64,000 bases of DNA from Lineolata rhizophorae (lineage: Eukaryota > Ascomycota > Dothideomycetes > Lineolatales > Lineolataceae): contig MU001678.1 in assembly GCA_010093515.1 (NCBI GenBank), positions 124,001 through 188,000 of the forward strand, written 5' to 3'. This document shows, piece after piece, positions 47,207 to 58,700 of the stretch. The translations under genes were made by a program, and so were the position numbers. The notes beneath the pieces were generated by a model that searched no databases, had not been told where the DNA came from, and saw only the letters and a list, made by a program, of their open reading frames with translations. Every line of letters starts with the position of its first letter. Within the stretch, counting starts at the first letter, position 1.

Positions 47207-48031
47207 TCACCGCACAACCCTCTCGACAAACTCCTTCTCCAGCCTCCCCACCTCCCGCTTAAACGCCTCCACCTCCCTCCAGCAATCCAACGGCCTCCGA
47301 TCCTTCGCCCGCAAGCACGCCACCACGTCGTCCCTCGCGGCCCGCACCCCGCCATCCGGCTCGCGGGCCTCCTTGCGCGCCTCGAGGCTGCGCCGCAGCG
47401 CCGCGAGCTCGGCGGCGACGGCGTCGCGCGTGGGGCGGGACTCGTCCGCGGACGAGACGAGGCCGAGGGCGGAGCCGGCCTTCTCGACGAGGGAAGGCGA
47501 GGCGGGAGAGGCGGTGGAATCCGAGGACGGGGAGGGAGACGAGGGGCCGTCGGCCGAGTTGAGGGCCGAGGTCAACGCGCTGGACGCGTCGGCTTGGAGC
47601 TTCTCGAGCTCGGCCGCGAGGCGGGATTGCAGCTTGAGCTCGGTGGCGCGGGCGCGGGTCGTGTCGGACTTAGGGGGAGGGGGCGCGAGGGCCGTGTTAG
47701 TTGGTCGGGTCGCGCAACGATCGGAGCGCGGTATGAAGATGGCGGGGATACGAAAGATATCCCGGACGGAAGAGAGAGAGGGAGAGAGAGAGAGGAAAGG
47801 GCGGAGGGAGGGAGGAGAAAGATGCGCATGTACCTCGGGGCTTTGCTGAAGCTGCTCGACGAGCTCGTTGGAGAATCGCACGGGGGCATCGCTGTTTGGG
47901 CGCAAAAGCCAGAAGGAAAACGTCAGCTCCCGTCTCATCTAACTCGCTACCGCTGGGGTCTCGTCGTGGCCGTACGCAGAAAAGACGTGCGTGGAGCCAT
48001 TGCTGGCCTCCTTGGAGCCGTTGGCGCCCAT
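47207..48031 (-). CDS. MIC19: MICOS complex subunit Mic19
   Basis: This is a peripheral inner-membrane subunit of the mitochondrial MICOS complex, which holds crista junctions. Three exons (48031-47976, 47891-47834, 47668-47207) give 191 residues. The N-terminus MGANGSKEAS is a likely N-myristoylation signal (Gly2, Ser6), as known for Mic19. HVFSADAPVRFSNELVEQL follows across the first junction. A helical coiled-coil region comes next (ELKLQSRLAAELEKLQADA), then a Ser/Pro linker. The C-terminal CHCH-like part is RAARDDVVACLRAKDRRPLD, continuing CWREVEAFKREVGRLEKEF, with two cysteines able to form one disulfide. Joins were chosen to restore the family sequence HVFSA|DAPV and SPE|SDTT. Intron 2 contains a CT microsatellite. 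The gene is divergent from the GNAT gene. Confidence 0.88.
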
Positions 48032-48504
48032 TTTGCGCTGTCGAACGGGCTGGCGGCGGGCCAATTGATGCGTGATGGCGAGGCTCGACGGGCTTCGGAG
48101 GCGCGGGCTTCGGGACAGCAGCAGGCCCGGCCGGGGCAGGGGGGCCGCAGCGCCTTTGCGTCGTGCGGACGGGGGCGCGCCACGTCCAGGGAGCGCTGCA
48201 CCACCCGCGGCGCGTCCGGAGATACGCACGCAGCGCGCACTCACGCCCTCACGCCGCGCAAGCATTTGCTGCGGTCCGCGTCCGGCAAAAGCGCCCCAGG
48301 CCGCCCGAGCCAGTGCACCCGCCCCCGCGCATATTGCCCAAGACCTTGGCTATGGCTATCACCGCGCTCGCCTGTGATCCTTCCCTCTCGCCCACGCCCA
48401 TCTCCTCTCCTCCGGTCCCCGCCTCTCCGATCTTCCACAAACCAACAACACCCTGAAACAGCCCTCTTTTTGGACAGAAACCAAACAGAAGAAAAGCGCA
48501 AACA
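48032..48504. promoter_or_regulatory. Divergent promoter MIC19/GNAT
   Basis: These 473 GC-rich bases lie between two start codons. They become C/T-rich towards the GNAT start, as is common upstream of fungal start codons. No further exon was recognised. Confidence 0.5.
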
Positions 48505-50040
48505 ATGTTCCAAGCCTCAATCACCAGCTGGCTTAGCCGGCCGAACAAGCCTCACCAGCGCCGAGCCTCGGCGCCGCCGACGCCGCTCGAAGACCTCAGA
48601 GCGGCCGCCAAGCTAGGCCCCGGCAGCGGCGGCAAGGCCGCCGACGACCACAGAGACGAAGAAGAGGACCTCCTGTCGCCGCTGCCGCCGCCCCTGGACC
48701 TAGCACAGCAGTCCTACTTCGCGCTTCCCACGGCCTCGTCCCCGAACCCGTCCATATCCGTCTCGCCGCCCGCTCCCATCGCCTCGTCCCCCCACCATCA
48801 CGGCCCGCACCGCTCCTCGGCGCCCGCCTCGCCCGTCCCGCTCTCCCCCTTGCCGCCCGCCTACGTTCATCCTCCGACCCCTCCCGCACCGCCGCAGCAG
48901 GAGCGACAAGCTCGCTCCTCGCCCTCGCCCTACTCGCGCCGGGAGATCCCGCCGACCTCGGCGCTGCCGCCGCCGCGCTCCCCGCTCACGACCGCGCGGC
49001 CGCTGCCCCCCAACGTGACGCTCGCGCGGCTGACGGCCGACCTGGTCGGCGCCTTCCGCCGGCTCAACGGCCTGCTGCTCCCGGTGCCGTACCCGGACAA
49101 GTTCTACGACGAGGCCGTGACGGACCGGGTGGCGGGCGCCGTGACCATCGTGGCGCTGTGGTGGGACGGCGGACCGCCGGGCAAAGAGGGAGCCGAGACG
49201 GGTGGCAGCCATGGGCCGTCGGAGGACGGGGTGAACGGGGAGAGAGGCGAAGAAGGGGAAGGAAAGACAGAGCTCGCCGGAGCGCCGCGGCGACAACCAC
49301 CCGCCAGGGCGGGCGCAAAGCGCGCCTCGCCCGAGACGGCCATCGCCGTCGCCGACGATGACGACGACGACGACGACGAAGAAGAAGAAGAAGCCCGCAA
49401 ACCGCCCGCCTCCTCGTCGTCAGCGCGCCGCTGGTACCGCAAGGCCAGCGGCAGCACCAGCACCAGCCGCAGCCGCACGCGCGCGGACCGCAAGCCCTCG
49501 ACCGCATCGTCGCCGTCGTCGAAGCACCGGCGCGGCGCGCCCCAGCCCAAAAAGCCCCACCTCATCGCGGGGATCCGCTGCCGCGTCGTGCAGGACCCGT
49601 TCCCGGGCCCGCGCTCCGCGTCGCGGAGCGGCGGCGGCGGCAGCGGGCAGCCTCCCGCGTCCCCCGCCACCGGCAGCACCGGCACCATCCCGCCGCCGAC
49701 GCTCTACATCTCGACGCTCGCGGTGCTGGCGCCGTTCCGGCACCTCGGGCTGGCGGCGCACCTGGTGGCGGCGGCGACGGTGCGGGGCGCGGCGCTGTTC
49801 GGGTGCCGACACGTGGCGGCGCACGTGTGGGCCGCCAACGAGGAGGCGCGCGCCTGGTACCGCCGGCGCGGCTTCGGCGAGGAAGGCCGCGACGAGGCCT
49901 ACTACGCGCGCCTGAGGCCCAAGGCGGCCGTGTGCGTGCGCAAGGCGGTCCGCGTGGGGGATTTGTTGGGGGTGGGGCTGGAGGGGGAGGAGGAGGGGGG
50001 GAAGGGCGTGGGAGGAGGAGGAGGAGGAGGAGGGGGGTGA
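48505..50040 (+). CDS. GNAT-family N-acetyltransferase, Naa50-like
   Basis: This single-exon protein has 511 residues. The first 170 are Pro/Ser-rich. A split GNAT domain follows: VTLARLTADLVGAFRRLNGL with LPVPYPDKFYDEAVTD (strand 1 to strand 2, as in Naa50/San), then an insert of ~150 disordered residues with an Asp/Glu run. The acetyl-CoA part is LYISTLAVLAPFRHLGLAAH, where PFRHLGLA stands for the R/Q-x-x-G-x-G/A loop, and AHVWAANEEARAWYRRRGF. The PYPDKFY motif points to the Nat5/Naa50 N-terminal acetyltransferase group. The long insert between the two halves is unusual, though such inserts occur in fungal homologues. The C-terminus is Gly-rich, ending in a run of Gly codons. Substrate is inferred only. 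Confidence 0.82.
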   Translation: MFQASITSWLSRPNKPHQRRASAPPTPLEDLRAAAKLGPGSGGKAADDHRDEEEDLLSPLPPPLDLAQQSYFALPTASSPNPSISVSPPAPIASSPHHHGPHRSSAPASPVPLSPLPPAYVHPPTPPAPPQQERQARSSPSPYSRREIPPTSALPPPRSPLTTARPLPPNVTLARLTADLVGAFRRLNGLLLPVPYPDKFYDEAVTDRVAGAVTIVALWWDGGPPGKEGAETGGSHGPSEDGVNGERGEEGEGKTELAGAPRRQPPARAGAKRASPETAIAVADDDDDDDDEEEEEARKPPASSSSARRWYRKASGSTSTSRSRTRADRKPSTASSPSSKHRRGAPQPKKPHLIAGIRCRVVQDPFPGPRSASRSGGGGSGQPPASPATGSTGTIPPPTLYISTLAVLAPFRHLGLAAHLVAAATVRGAALFGCRHVAAHVWAANEEARAWYRRRGFGEEGRDEAYYARLRPKAAVCVRKAVRVGDLLGVGLEGEEEGGKGVGGGGGGGGG

Positions 50041-50790
50041 GGGTGAGGGTGAGGCAGAGAGGCTCGACGGCATGGGGGCCCCTTGGGGTGCCTTTATGGT
50101 TCTGGGATTGGTCCAAGCAAGTGAGCCGTGAGTTGGCTTTTTTTTTTTTTTTTTTTGAAAAGAGGTCGCTTCCACTCTCGGACATCTTACCTGTTTATAC
50201 AAGACCCAAGCGGCCAGAGCCTTGGTTTAGTGTGGGGCATCCTGCGAGACGGACGCGTTACTTCTGTGCCGGGCCCTCACCCCTTTCTGCTCAACAGCGA
50301 GCAATGGAAGTCCGGCTAAAAGTACCCAACCTTCCGCGACTTCATCTGTCGATTGAACTGGTTTGCTCGAGCCATCGAGCCTCGCCGAAGTCATGATTCA
50401 TATTGATACCTGCCACGGAGCTATCCCGAACTCAAATAGACAATCCTGTAACAATGTAGACAGTGTACATTAGATCAGAAACAATACAAACGAACAAGAG
50501 CGAAGACCAGAAACCACGTACATTTCATTGGTACAACATCTCAGTGTATATATGCGGTCAAAGGGGTCTCCGCAACAACCCTGGTAGTAGTATCTGGCCA
50601 GCACGCTAGACCATTGAGGACGGCTCTATCGGAGGTGTCCATAGCACACATCTAACCAAACCCTCCTAATACTTCCCGAAATATCTCCACAGACACCCCT
50701 CTTCAGACTCCTCCAGACGAACAAGACAGCAATCCCCCCTAACAGCCCCCCCCCCCTCCTTTCCCACATCCCAACACACAACCACCCTTC
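50041..50790. other. Convergent 3' region GNAT/glucokinase
   Basis: No gene was recognised. A run of about 18 T lies near 50140-50156 and a C-run near 50748. It holds two 3' untranslated regions. Confidence 0.5.
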
Positions 50791-52611
50791 TCAGTCTCCC
50801 AAATTAACTCGCGCTCCACCGCCCGCCCCCATCCTCCCCGCCACAAGCGCAATCAACGCCGCCCCAACCCCGCTCCCATCCTTCGCGATCCCGATCCTAA
50901 TCCTCCTCTCCCCCTCCTCGCCAATGCCCTCGATCTCCCGTAGCGCCTCGCGGATATACGTTTCGAAGTGGGGGTAGAACTCGACGAGCGAGCCGTCGAC
51001 GCCGATGTCGACGACGCCCAGCTCGGCCTGATCGCCGGCCTCGGCCTCGACCGGCAAGGGCCGCTCGAGCGCCCCCGTCGCCAGCACGATGGCGCCGATG
51101 GCCACGGCCGAGAGGCGCGCCGAGCGCCGGCCCACGGCCGCCGCCACGGCGCGCACCGCCCGCGCGTCCTCCTCGGACGCGGCGCTGACGCCGAGCTCGC
51201 GGTCGAGCGCCTGACGGGTGACGCTGCAGTGGGGGGAGGAGTCGGCGTGGGCGAGCGAGAGGAAGCTGGAGTCGAGGCCCCAGACGCGGAAGAGCGGGGA
51301 GTCGCGGGCGACGTTTGTGGACGAGTTGACCGTGGGGTTTGCGGCCGAGGGGCCGGGGGCGAAGAGGGCGACGGCCGGGTCGGCGACCATGCTCGCGAGC
51401 GCGCGTCGCAGCACCTCGCCCAGGAACATGCCCGACACGCGCTTCTCGAACATCTGCACGCCCGGGTTGACGCTGTCGGCGTCGAGCGCCTCGTCGTAGG
51501 CCGTGTTGGGCAGCACCGCGACCGCGTTGTCGAACGAGCCCCACTCTGTGTTGACGATCATCTCGCCCGTCGATTTGTCGTAGTCGCCAGATGGCGACAG
51601 CTTGATGATCTTCTCCAACTTCTCCACGTAGGCTCCGTTGGTGCCCGTGCCAAAGATGGCGCCCAGCAGCGTGCCCGTCTTGCCCGGCGACGTATACGAG
51701 CGCGCCATGAGCGTGCCGACAGTGTCGTTCACGAGCGCCGCCACGCGCACAGGGAGATCTAGCAAATCGATCTCGTCCTGAAGGAGCTTGCAGACGTCCT
51801 TGCCGATAGCGTCATCGATGTCGAATCCTTTGGTCCAGCGAATCAGGGTGCCCCTGTTGATGGCCATCTGGTGCACGGGAAAGCTAAAAGTGAAGCCCAT
51901 GTCGAAGATATCCTCTTCCTCCACTTTGGCGCCTTCCTTCTTCCGCCGAGTTACGCCTTGGTAGTGATCATTGTGGTGCTCCTGAAGGAACGCTTCAATC
52001 TGCTTGGCGAGGAAAGAGAAGAGCTCCTTGGCTGTCTTTGCCGTCATAAGCTCTCGAGGAATAGCTACTTTGGACTGGGTAAGCGTGAAAGTCGAGTTGC
52101 CGTGCAGCTGAATCGAACAGACACGGAAATTGGTTCCACCTAGGTCGACCGCCATGTAGAGCCCCTATTCGTTCGGAGCAACGTTTAGCAGATTGGTAGA
52201 AGTTACGGCCCGCCTATGAACCGCTAATACGCCAGTAGCTTACCTTCTCAGTACCATTGGGCACGGACGTCACGTAGGTAGGAATCTGGCTCAAGCTCGT
52301 TCCGTCCTTGTGGAGACCCTCGTCTAGCAGAAGAAGAGAATTAGCCAGAGAACGCATGATTTCATCTCATCCATGCCACGTTTTCTTCACTTTGCCCGGC
52401 CTTGTCTCGCCCAGGACAAGCTATGTCGCAACCTTCACAGCGTGCCATCCAATCTTAAAATCAAGGCGAAGCCAGTCACAAAATGGGGGGAGAAGGAAGA
52501 GGAAGCCTAACCCATCTCTCTCATAAACTCCTTGACCCCGCGCCTCACCTCTTCGGCCGGATACTCAAACTCCGCCGCCACCTTCGCCGCCGCCTCAGCA
52601 AGAACACCCAT
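50791..52611 (-). CDS. GLK1: Glucokinase / hexokinase family
   Basis: This cytosolic enzyme phosphorylates glucose with ATP at the start of glycolysis. Three exons (52611-52512, 52323-52244, 52164-50791) give 517 residues. All key motifs are present: AVDLGGTNFRVCS (phosphate 1), GFTFSFPVHQMAINRGTLIR with RWTKGFD (sugar), AALVNDTVGTLMARSYTSPG with the catalytic Asp, FGTGTNGAYVEKL, NTEWGSFDN, FEKRVSGMFLGEVLRRAL, GVDGSLVEFYPHFE and the adenosine loop IGIAKDGSGVGAALIALVA. The pattern is glucokinase-like rather than hexokinase-like (ARSYTSPGKTGTLLGAIFGT). The start MGVLAEAAAKVAAEFEYPAE matches the usual fungal glucokinase N-terminus. The frame stays open some 660 bases further upstream but without an ATG. 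Joins were checked by phase and by the family sequence FMREMDEGLHKDGTSLSQIP. Confidence 0.93.
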
Positions 52612-54242
52612 CTTTACCGCTTTCGCTTCCGCTTCCGCTACACTTGCACTCCTTTGTCCCGAGGATCCGCCCGACAGAAAAGTCTCAGCCCTCGCCGGCC
52701 CGTCTTCCCACGGCCGACAGCAGCCCTCCACCAGCACCGCGTCCGCAGGTGGCGGCGGTGCGCGACACGCGCCGTAGCGCGCGTAGTAGTCGACGCCGGG
52801 CGGGTCGTAGGGCGGGGCCGCCTCGTTCTTCTTCCTCGCGCCCGCTCCGCGGCTCGCGGCCCAGCTCGCCGCCGGGGAGGACACGCCCGCGGAGGAGGGC
52901 GAGAGCCAGGCGAAGAGGTAAGGTAGCAGCGCCTGCGCGACGAGGATCAGCACGAGGACCGCGGCCGTGGACCCGAGTTGGCGGGCGAGGACGGCTCCGG
53001 CGCGCGGGGCGCGACGCTTTGGCTTTGCGGAGGAGGCGGCGGCGGTGGTGGTGGTGACAGCGGCGACGGAGTCGGCGGTGTTGTCGTCGGCGCGGTTGCG
53101 AGGTGCTTGGTCGATGGCGGAGTCGTCAATTGCGTCGGGCGGTGCGGGAGCAGTCCGCCGTCGGCCAGGGCGAGCGCGTGGAGTCAATGCGGCGGTGGTC
53201 GGCGGGCTGGTGACGGCGGCGGTCGTGGCCGCAGCCGGGGAACGGCGGGGTTGAAAAAGGGCAGCAGCCACCGACCGCTCGGCCCTCCAGAACAGGCAGG
53301 CGGGGCAAGCGACGAGCCTGACGCCGGCGCCCAGGAGCGGGGTAGGGATGTCACACGGCGCCGGTAGTGCTGCTGCCGCCGCTGCTCGGTGCTACCTTCT
53401 GCTGGCTTGGCAGCCCGACGCCTGATGATGGCTCCCGTCCGGGGCGGGTGCCGAGTCCTGGAGGAAAGCGGGCCTGTGTACGGATGCGCAAGCTGTGCCG
53501 TCCGCTCCGCCCGTCCTGTTGGCGGCCGGGGCTCCCGCAGGCCTGCCCAGGGACCACCCAAGGGCCCGAGAGAGGGCGTTGCAACCAAGCCCCCGGTCCC
53601 CGCCAGGATGATGTCCTTCAATGGCTCTTGCCTTCCTTCGTTCGTTCGGGCGGTCGGCGCGCCGTGGCTGCTGCAGCTCCGATTGGGCCGTACCTGCGAG
53701 CCCCGGGCCGGGGGGGAAGGAGCAAATTGACGTCGTGGACACGTGCAGAGGCAAGAGCGTGGGCGAGAAGCGCGACAGACTGCAGGGGCGGACGAGCCGA
53801 GCACGGAGAAACTCTGATCCTCGGCCCCGGGCTCGGTGACGCCTAGCATCCCGTCCATTCTCGATCCACCTCGAGCCCCTCCTTCTTCGACCGGGCGCAT
53901 GCCGACCGTTCACTCCCACGCTGCCGACGCAATGGAGTGGTCCAAGGATGAGGTCTTTAGGCTTGCAACCAAGCATAGATGTACGCGGACAACGAAGAAG
54001 CCCGGCCCATGATGGGAGTTTGCCATATTACAATGCTTAGTGCACTCGACGACTAAAGACACTGGCGTGCGAGCGCCGCCGCCACGTTTGTCGTGACACA
54101 TAACCCAAATGCCTCCGAGGTCCGTTCCCCGAACATCTGGATCTAGTCATCGAGGATTCCGCTAGTATATGCATCCTGCGCTGTGCCTTTTTCAAGAACT
54201 CTGGCCGCACGTTGTGCCTACATAAGTCCAACCAAGCTGGCT
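52612..54242. other. GC-rich glucokinase upstream region and gene-poor DNA
   Basis: 52612-53270 stays open in the glucokinase frame and would encode a Pro/Ala-rich segment with one hydrophobic stretch near 52900-52965, but begins with no ATG. 53280-53900 is GC-rich and open in several competing frames. No gene was supported. 53900-54242 is the probable 3' region of the SRPK-like gene. Confidence 0.45.
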
Positions 54243-55745
54243 TCAGGAGTCCGATGACCCCGTCTCCACATCTTTTGCCCTCCCCAGTTGTCGCTGCCAG
54301 GCCGGCATCGCCCACTTGACCATGTACTCCGATGCCATCAGCTGCTTGGCCGTGGGCCTCTCAGCGGGCTCAAATGCCAGCATAGCCCTTAGCAGCTCTT
54401 CCAAAGCCTGCATCTCTCCCCCTTCGACATCCCACTCGCACGTCTCGGTCGTCTTGCCGCGTCCCATGTCCCACATGCGCTGATGCAGCGGTCGGAAGAC
54501 GGGGGTGTAAATCCTCTTGACGTTACGAATCCAGGAGCCATCCGGCTCGAAGAATTCTTTGCGATTCCCCCAGCTATCCCACCAACGTGCCGGCGGCCGT
54601 CCCAGCGTGCTGATGGTGTCGGCGAAAATGTCATCTCGGTCGCCACTTAAGGTTTCAAAGAGAGGCCGCTCGCCCAAGATTCCGTACAAATTAACGCCGA
54701 GCGTCCATATATCCGCGGCTAGCGTGATAGGCTCGTGAAAGAAGTCTTCCGGAGGGAGGAAGAGAGGGGGTGTATGAAGCTCCGGAGAGCAATTAGTAGG
54801 CAGAATAAACGAAGTCCCATAGTCAGATATTGTGACGATAGGGTCAACGAGCTTGTCTGCGGCCATATTTATGTGCATCGGGTAGACGGCATACGGTGGT
54901 GCGTGAGGTTCGACTGCAGCACCATCGATTCTTGTAACAGGCACCTTATCCAAACGGTAACGCTTATACAGCTCGTCGGGGCTGAGCTTGTCAAGATCCG
55001 GACCGCGAAGCAGAAAGTTTCTCAAGTGCAGATCTGGGTTGTGTGAGCAATGGCGCAGTGAGTTCGGTTAGGAGCTGAGAGGATACGAGACTCCCATGAT
55101 GAGCTGAGCTGCGATGGACCTCGCAGTCTCGATCGGAAACATGAAGTTCACAGAGTCTTCCTTGGATGCAGCAATGCTACAGCCGGCAGCTTCCCGTACG
55201 AGGCATGTATGACGTCCATTTGGGCCTTCGAACGAGAACTCATCTAAAAGACGAGGGATAAACCGTTGTCCTGGGTGCATTGAGTCGACACTGTGGAGTA
55301 GACGGAGGATTTCTCCTTCAGTGCTTTTCGAAGATTCACCCGCTACCAGGACCTTCAGCGAAACATAGCGTTCCGACTTTTTGTCATCGGCTAGCCAAAT
55401 TGTCGAGTAGCCACCAAAACCAAGCTTGTGGACAACATGGTATCGGCCGTGCTGAAAAGTGTCTCCGATAACGATTGGATGGTAGCCGCCGATGGTGTAA
55501 TCCTCAAAGTCTTCCAAGTCGATCTCGGGGATGTAAACAGCCTGGGGTGGCTGAGATGTGTCGTTGGCCATGGAATGGGTCTGCCGAACGAGCGGGCGTT
55601 GCCGACAGGTGTCAAAATATAGGGCTACGGAGAAGGTGGCAATTCTAGAAGTAGATTGCCAACAAAAGTGTAGTTGAGATGGTCGCATCTGACAGCGGGC
55701 TGTCCGAACGGCGCGCATGCGAGCGTGCTTCCAAATATGCCTCAT
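54243..55745 (-). pseudogene. SRPK-like Ser/Thr kinase, apparently broken at the catalytic loop
   Basis: The two halves of an SRPK-family kinase lie in different frames. The upstream part (55745 to about 55090) carries YTIGGYHPIVIGDTFQHGRY, the loop LGFGGYSTIWLA, VSLKVL and the αE stretch SIAAQLIMGVSY. The downstream part (about 55035-54243) resumes at DLHLRNFLLRG, then SDYGTSFILP (DFG-like), DIWTLGVNLYGILGERPLFE and the C-lobe end AFEPAERPTAKQLM. Between GVSY and DLHLRN the expected LHSxGxxHG segment, with the catalytic-loop His-Gly, is absent. The only plausible intron (gtatcc to cccag, with a TCCTAAC branch) joins the halves out of frame. Deletion at an exon-intron border is the simplest reading. 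The start may instead be the Met at 55571 (MANDTSQPPQ). Many fungi carry variable, partly degenerate sets of such kinases. Confidence 0.65.
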
Positions 55746-58700
55746 AGTTGACCAGCTGCATTGTTAAAGGTTCATGTTTTCATACGGCCAGGTTGGAGAG
55801 CAGGACGTATCACGTGATTTCCCAGTGCTCAGCACTACATACGTGCCTAAATCCGGTAATCGTACACCAAATACATCACATCATATCGCATCAAAAAATA
55901 TGGAGCACCGATGGGCAGCTATTTCGGGAGAAGGGATAGATATTTATGCCCCGCGGCAATTGGCACCAGTGCCCTGCAGGCAACCAATCATGTTTCGCAA
56001 GCTCGTCTGAAAAGGATAACAACGACCTCTATGCATTATAAAGACAGGGCATAAATACCGAACTGTGATCGGTCTCCATGAAAGCGTTTTTTGCCTCTAC
56101 TTTATAAAAAAAAGACATAATCCGGGTTTGGATCTGACGTCCCTTCTAAAAGTCCAACCACAGCCTTGCCGCGCCAATCATGGCTTACCGGTAGATCGAG
56201 CACATCTGGAAGGTTGCTCGGCCATAGAACGAGGCAATCGTGAGAGCCTTGACGTGCGCGGCTTGTCAAACATTAACCATCCGCAATCCAGGTCCTACAT
56301 TCATTCATCCGCTCGAACCCGCGGCATCTACAGAAAGGATGGCCCTCATGTCACTATCTCTATGAAGAACCCAGATACTGCAAAGGAACAGAAGCACCGG
56401 TCTAGTCACGGCTACACGCCACATCCTCATTCCTTTAATATGGTCAAGGTCACCCCTAGCAACTTTACGAAAGATGATACCTTTGGAATGCATGGCCAAC
56501 GGACATGGCAACAAGGCCGAGAGAGACTTCCGTCGGGGAACCAGGCCTTTCAGGACAAAGGGATGGCTTCATCACTTGGCCCTCAGGAAACGGGGCGATG
56601 AGTACACTAGGATATGGTGTCAGAATGACTCACGTTGAAGTGGAGCGATCAATGTGTGCGGAGCAGTATGCTGCAGTGTTGTCTGGGAAATCGTGGCGCC
56701 TTGCATCCTTAGGGTGAAGAGTAGAAACAGAGCCGCGATTTCGTATTAGAATAGGATTGAAATTCAGCTCATTCCAAGTGCATGGCCTATCTTCTAGCTT
56801 TGCATGTTCTGACACTGAATACCGGGAAAACTTACTTGACTTGGCTCAACCATACCACTAAGCTTCCATAGATTTCGAACAAGAAGAGACCGGGATAAGG
56901 CCTAAAGGCAGAGAAACCTGAGCCTAGAATAAGGACAGTGTGACGGCTCGATAGGAGGTCACTGCTTTTTGGATGGTAGGCGGGCAGCGTACACACTGTA
57001 ACATTTCAGTGACAAGGCGAGCAAGAACGGGATCACGGTGTATGAGTAGAATACTGATTTGTCTTCTCCGCTCTGTAGTGTCAGCAGAGGGTACGTGCGT
57101 CATGAGAGATAGTGTGAAGCATGCAAGATTGTTGTTATGAGGTTCGGCCCGAAAATACTGGCTGGACGGGCTCACGATATTCATCGCCAAATGTTTAGTT
57201 AGCTAAGCCATGGAAGCCCGCCTCGCAGGCCTTCAGAAATTCACGTAGCCTTGCTTTGCTCGGTAGTTAAAACTCAAAATAGTATCCACATAGTAGGTAG
57301 CGGGCGTAGCGTAGCGATGGAGAGGTAGCGCAGGGACAGAGGCCGTAGCAGTGCAACGCATAGATTTGCTACGCTTCGCTCGCTTCCTACATCGCTAGGC
57401 TACTAACGACCTCTATCGCTACACTACCTCCTTATCACTACGCTACTACGATATTTCTACAGCTATGCTGCTTAGGCCTCGCTGCGTGTCCTCGATACGA
57501 TTTTGTGGGGTTTAGACACGAATCATCATGACGTTTACGGCTCATCGGATTACGACTTAATTGTACTATGTGAGGAACAGCTAGAAACGCCTACTGCCTA
57601 AGGCATCAACACACCACGATGGGTTTTTGCCCGCCGCGACGAACGACCCTAGAGACGCAGAAGGTAGAAAGAAGTCCATCTGAGACGGTAGTTTCTTCTT
57701 TACCAAAGATTCTAAATCTAAAAGGAGAGCTAATATGTTCCTGGCTAAAGGTTACCCCCTGTACCCAATGCAGATTTGGGATAAACCGTAGGTATTCAGG
57801 CACGACACCAGACGCGCACCGCTCTAACAAAACCAAAATAATCCACCGCAATGGTTCCTCCCCTCTAACCATAGAAGTATGTAGTTTGTCCAAATGTAGA
57901 TACGCCTTGTAGCCGTCGCCTGAGGAAACACACTGCACCCTTCCCCCCTCCCCCTGTGTTGGTTGGGGAACGCCCATTGCAACTATCGCTGGGACTTATG
58001 TACCAATGAAGCCCATTGGCGGGCCCCGCGAACGCACTTGCGCTCTCTTTCCCCCCTTCCCCGCAAAACCGAGACATCCTACCACCAACGAGAGATCGCA
58101 GGCACTCCCGGGGGCTTGGCCATCCCGTGCCTTGTACGTAAAAACGCCGACTTCGAAATGTCATTTGCACATCAAACGCGGCGAATAGGAAGGGGCCTAT
58201 GGGGGGAATATATGAAACATGATTATTCAGTGATGTCATGTGAAGGTACGTAGACACATAAATAATCACGCTACAATATTCTCAAAATTCCAAAGTCGTA
58301 ATATTGCTCAGAGGCAGTCTACATCGCGGCCTAATGTTGCAGACTTCACGCTTGTCATCGCGCCGCTAGCAGGAATAAAAAAAAAAAAGGCTTCATGACT
58401 CTCCTACTGACGCGCCCGCGAGACGTATTGCATGAATTGATTGCTACACAGGTCCTTCCCATTCTCAGCCCCAGTTTCTCCTGGCCGCAACTTCACCCGT
58501 TTCCTGACTGCCCACTTGCTCGCTCACTACCTTGTATTAAACCATGCCCTTTTTGTCTCCTTCCACCGCATAACCCTTCTTTTCGCACTGGCCAAATCAC
58601 CCTCTACAGACCATGAGATAGGACTCACAGCTGCCCCACATTACTCGCGCATGTACCGCGCAGACAGAGCCAGAATGTATAAATGATACAGAAAAAAAAA

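Noticed and set aside
53184-53976. Several minus-strand frames of about 190-240 codons upstream of glucokinase
   Set aside because: They overlap each other in different frames, are GC-driven and resemble no protein.
56065-56601. 178-codon frame that looked like a hypothetical gene
   Set aside because: It begins with GTG; the first ATG leaves only 80 codons, and no splice partner or family resemblance was found.
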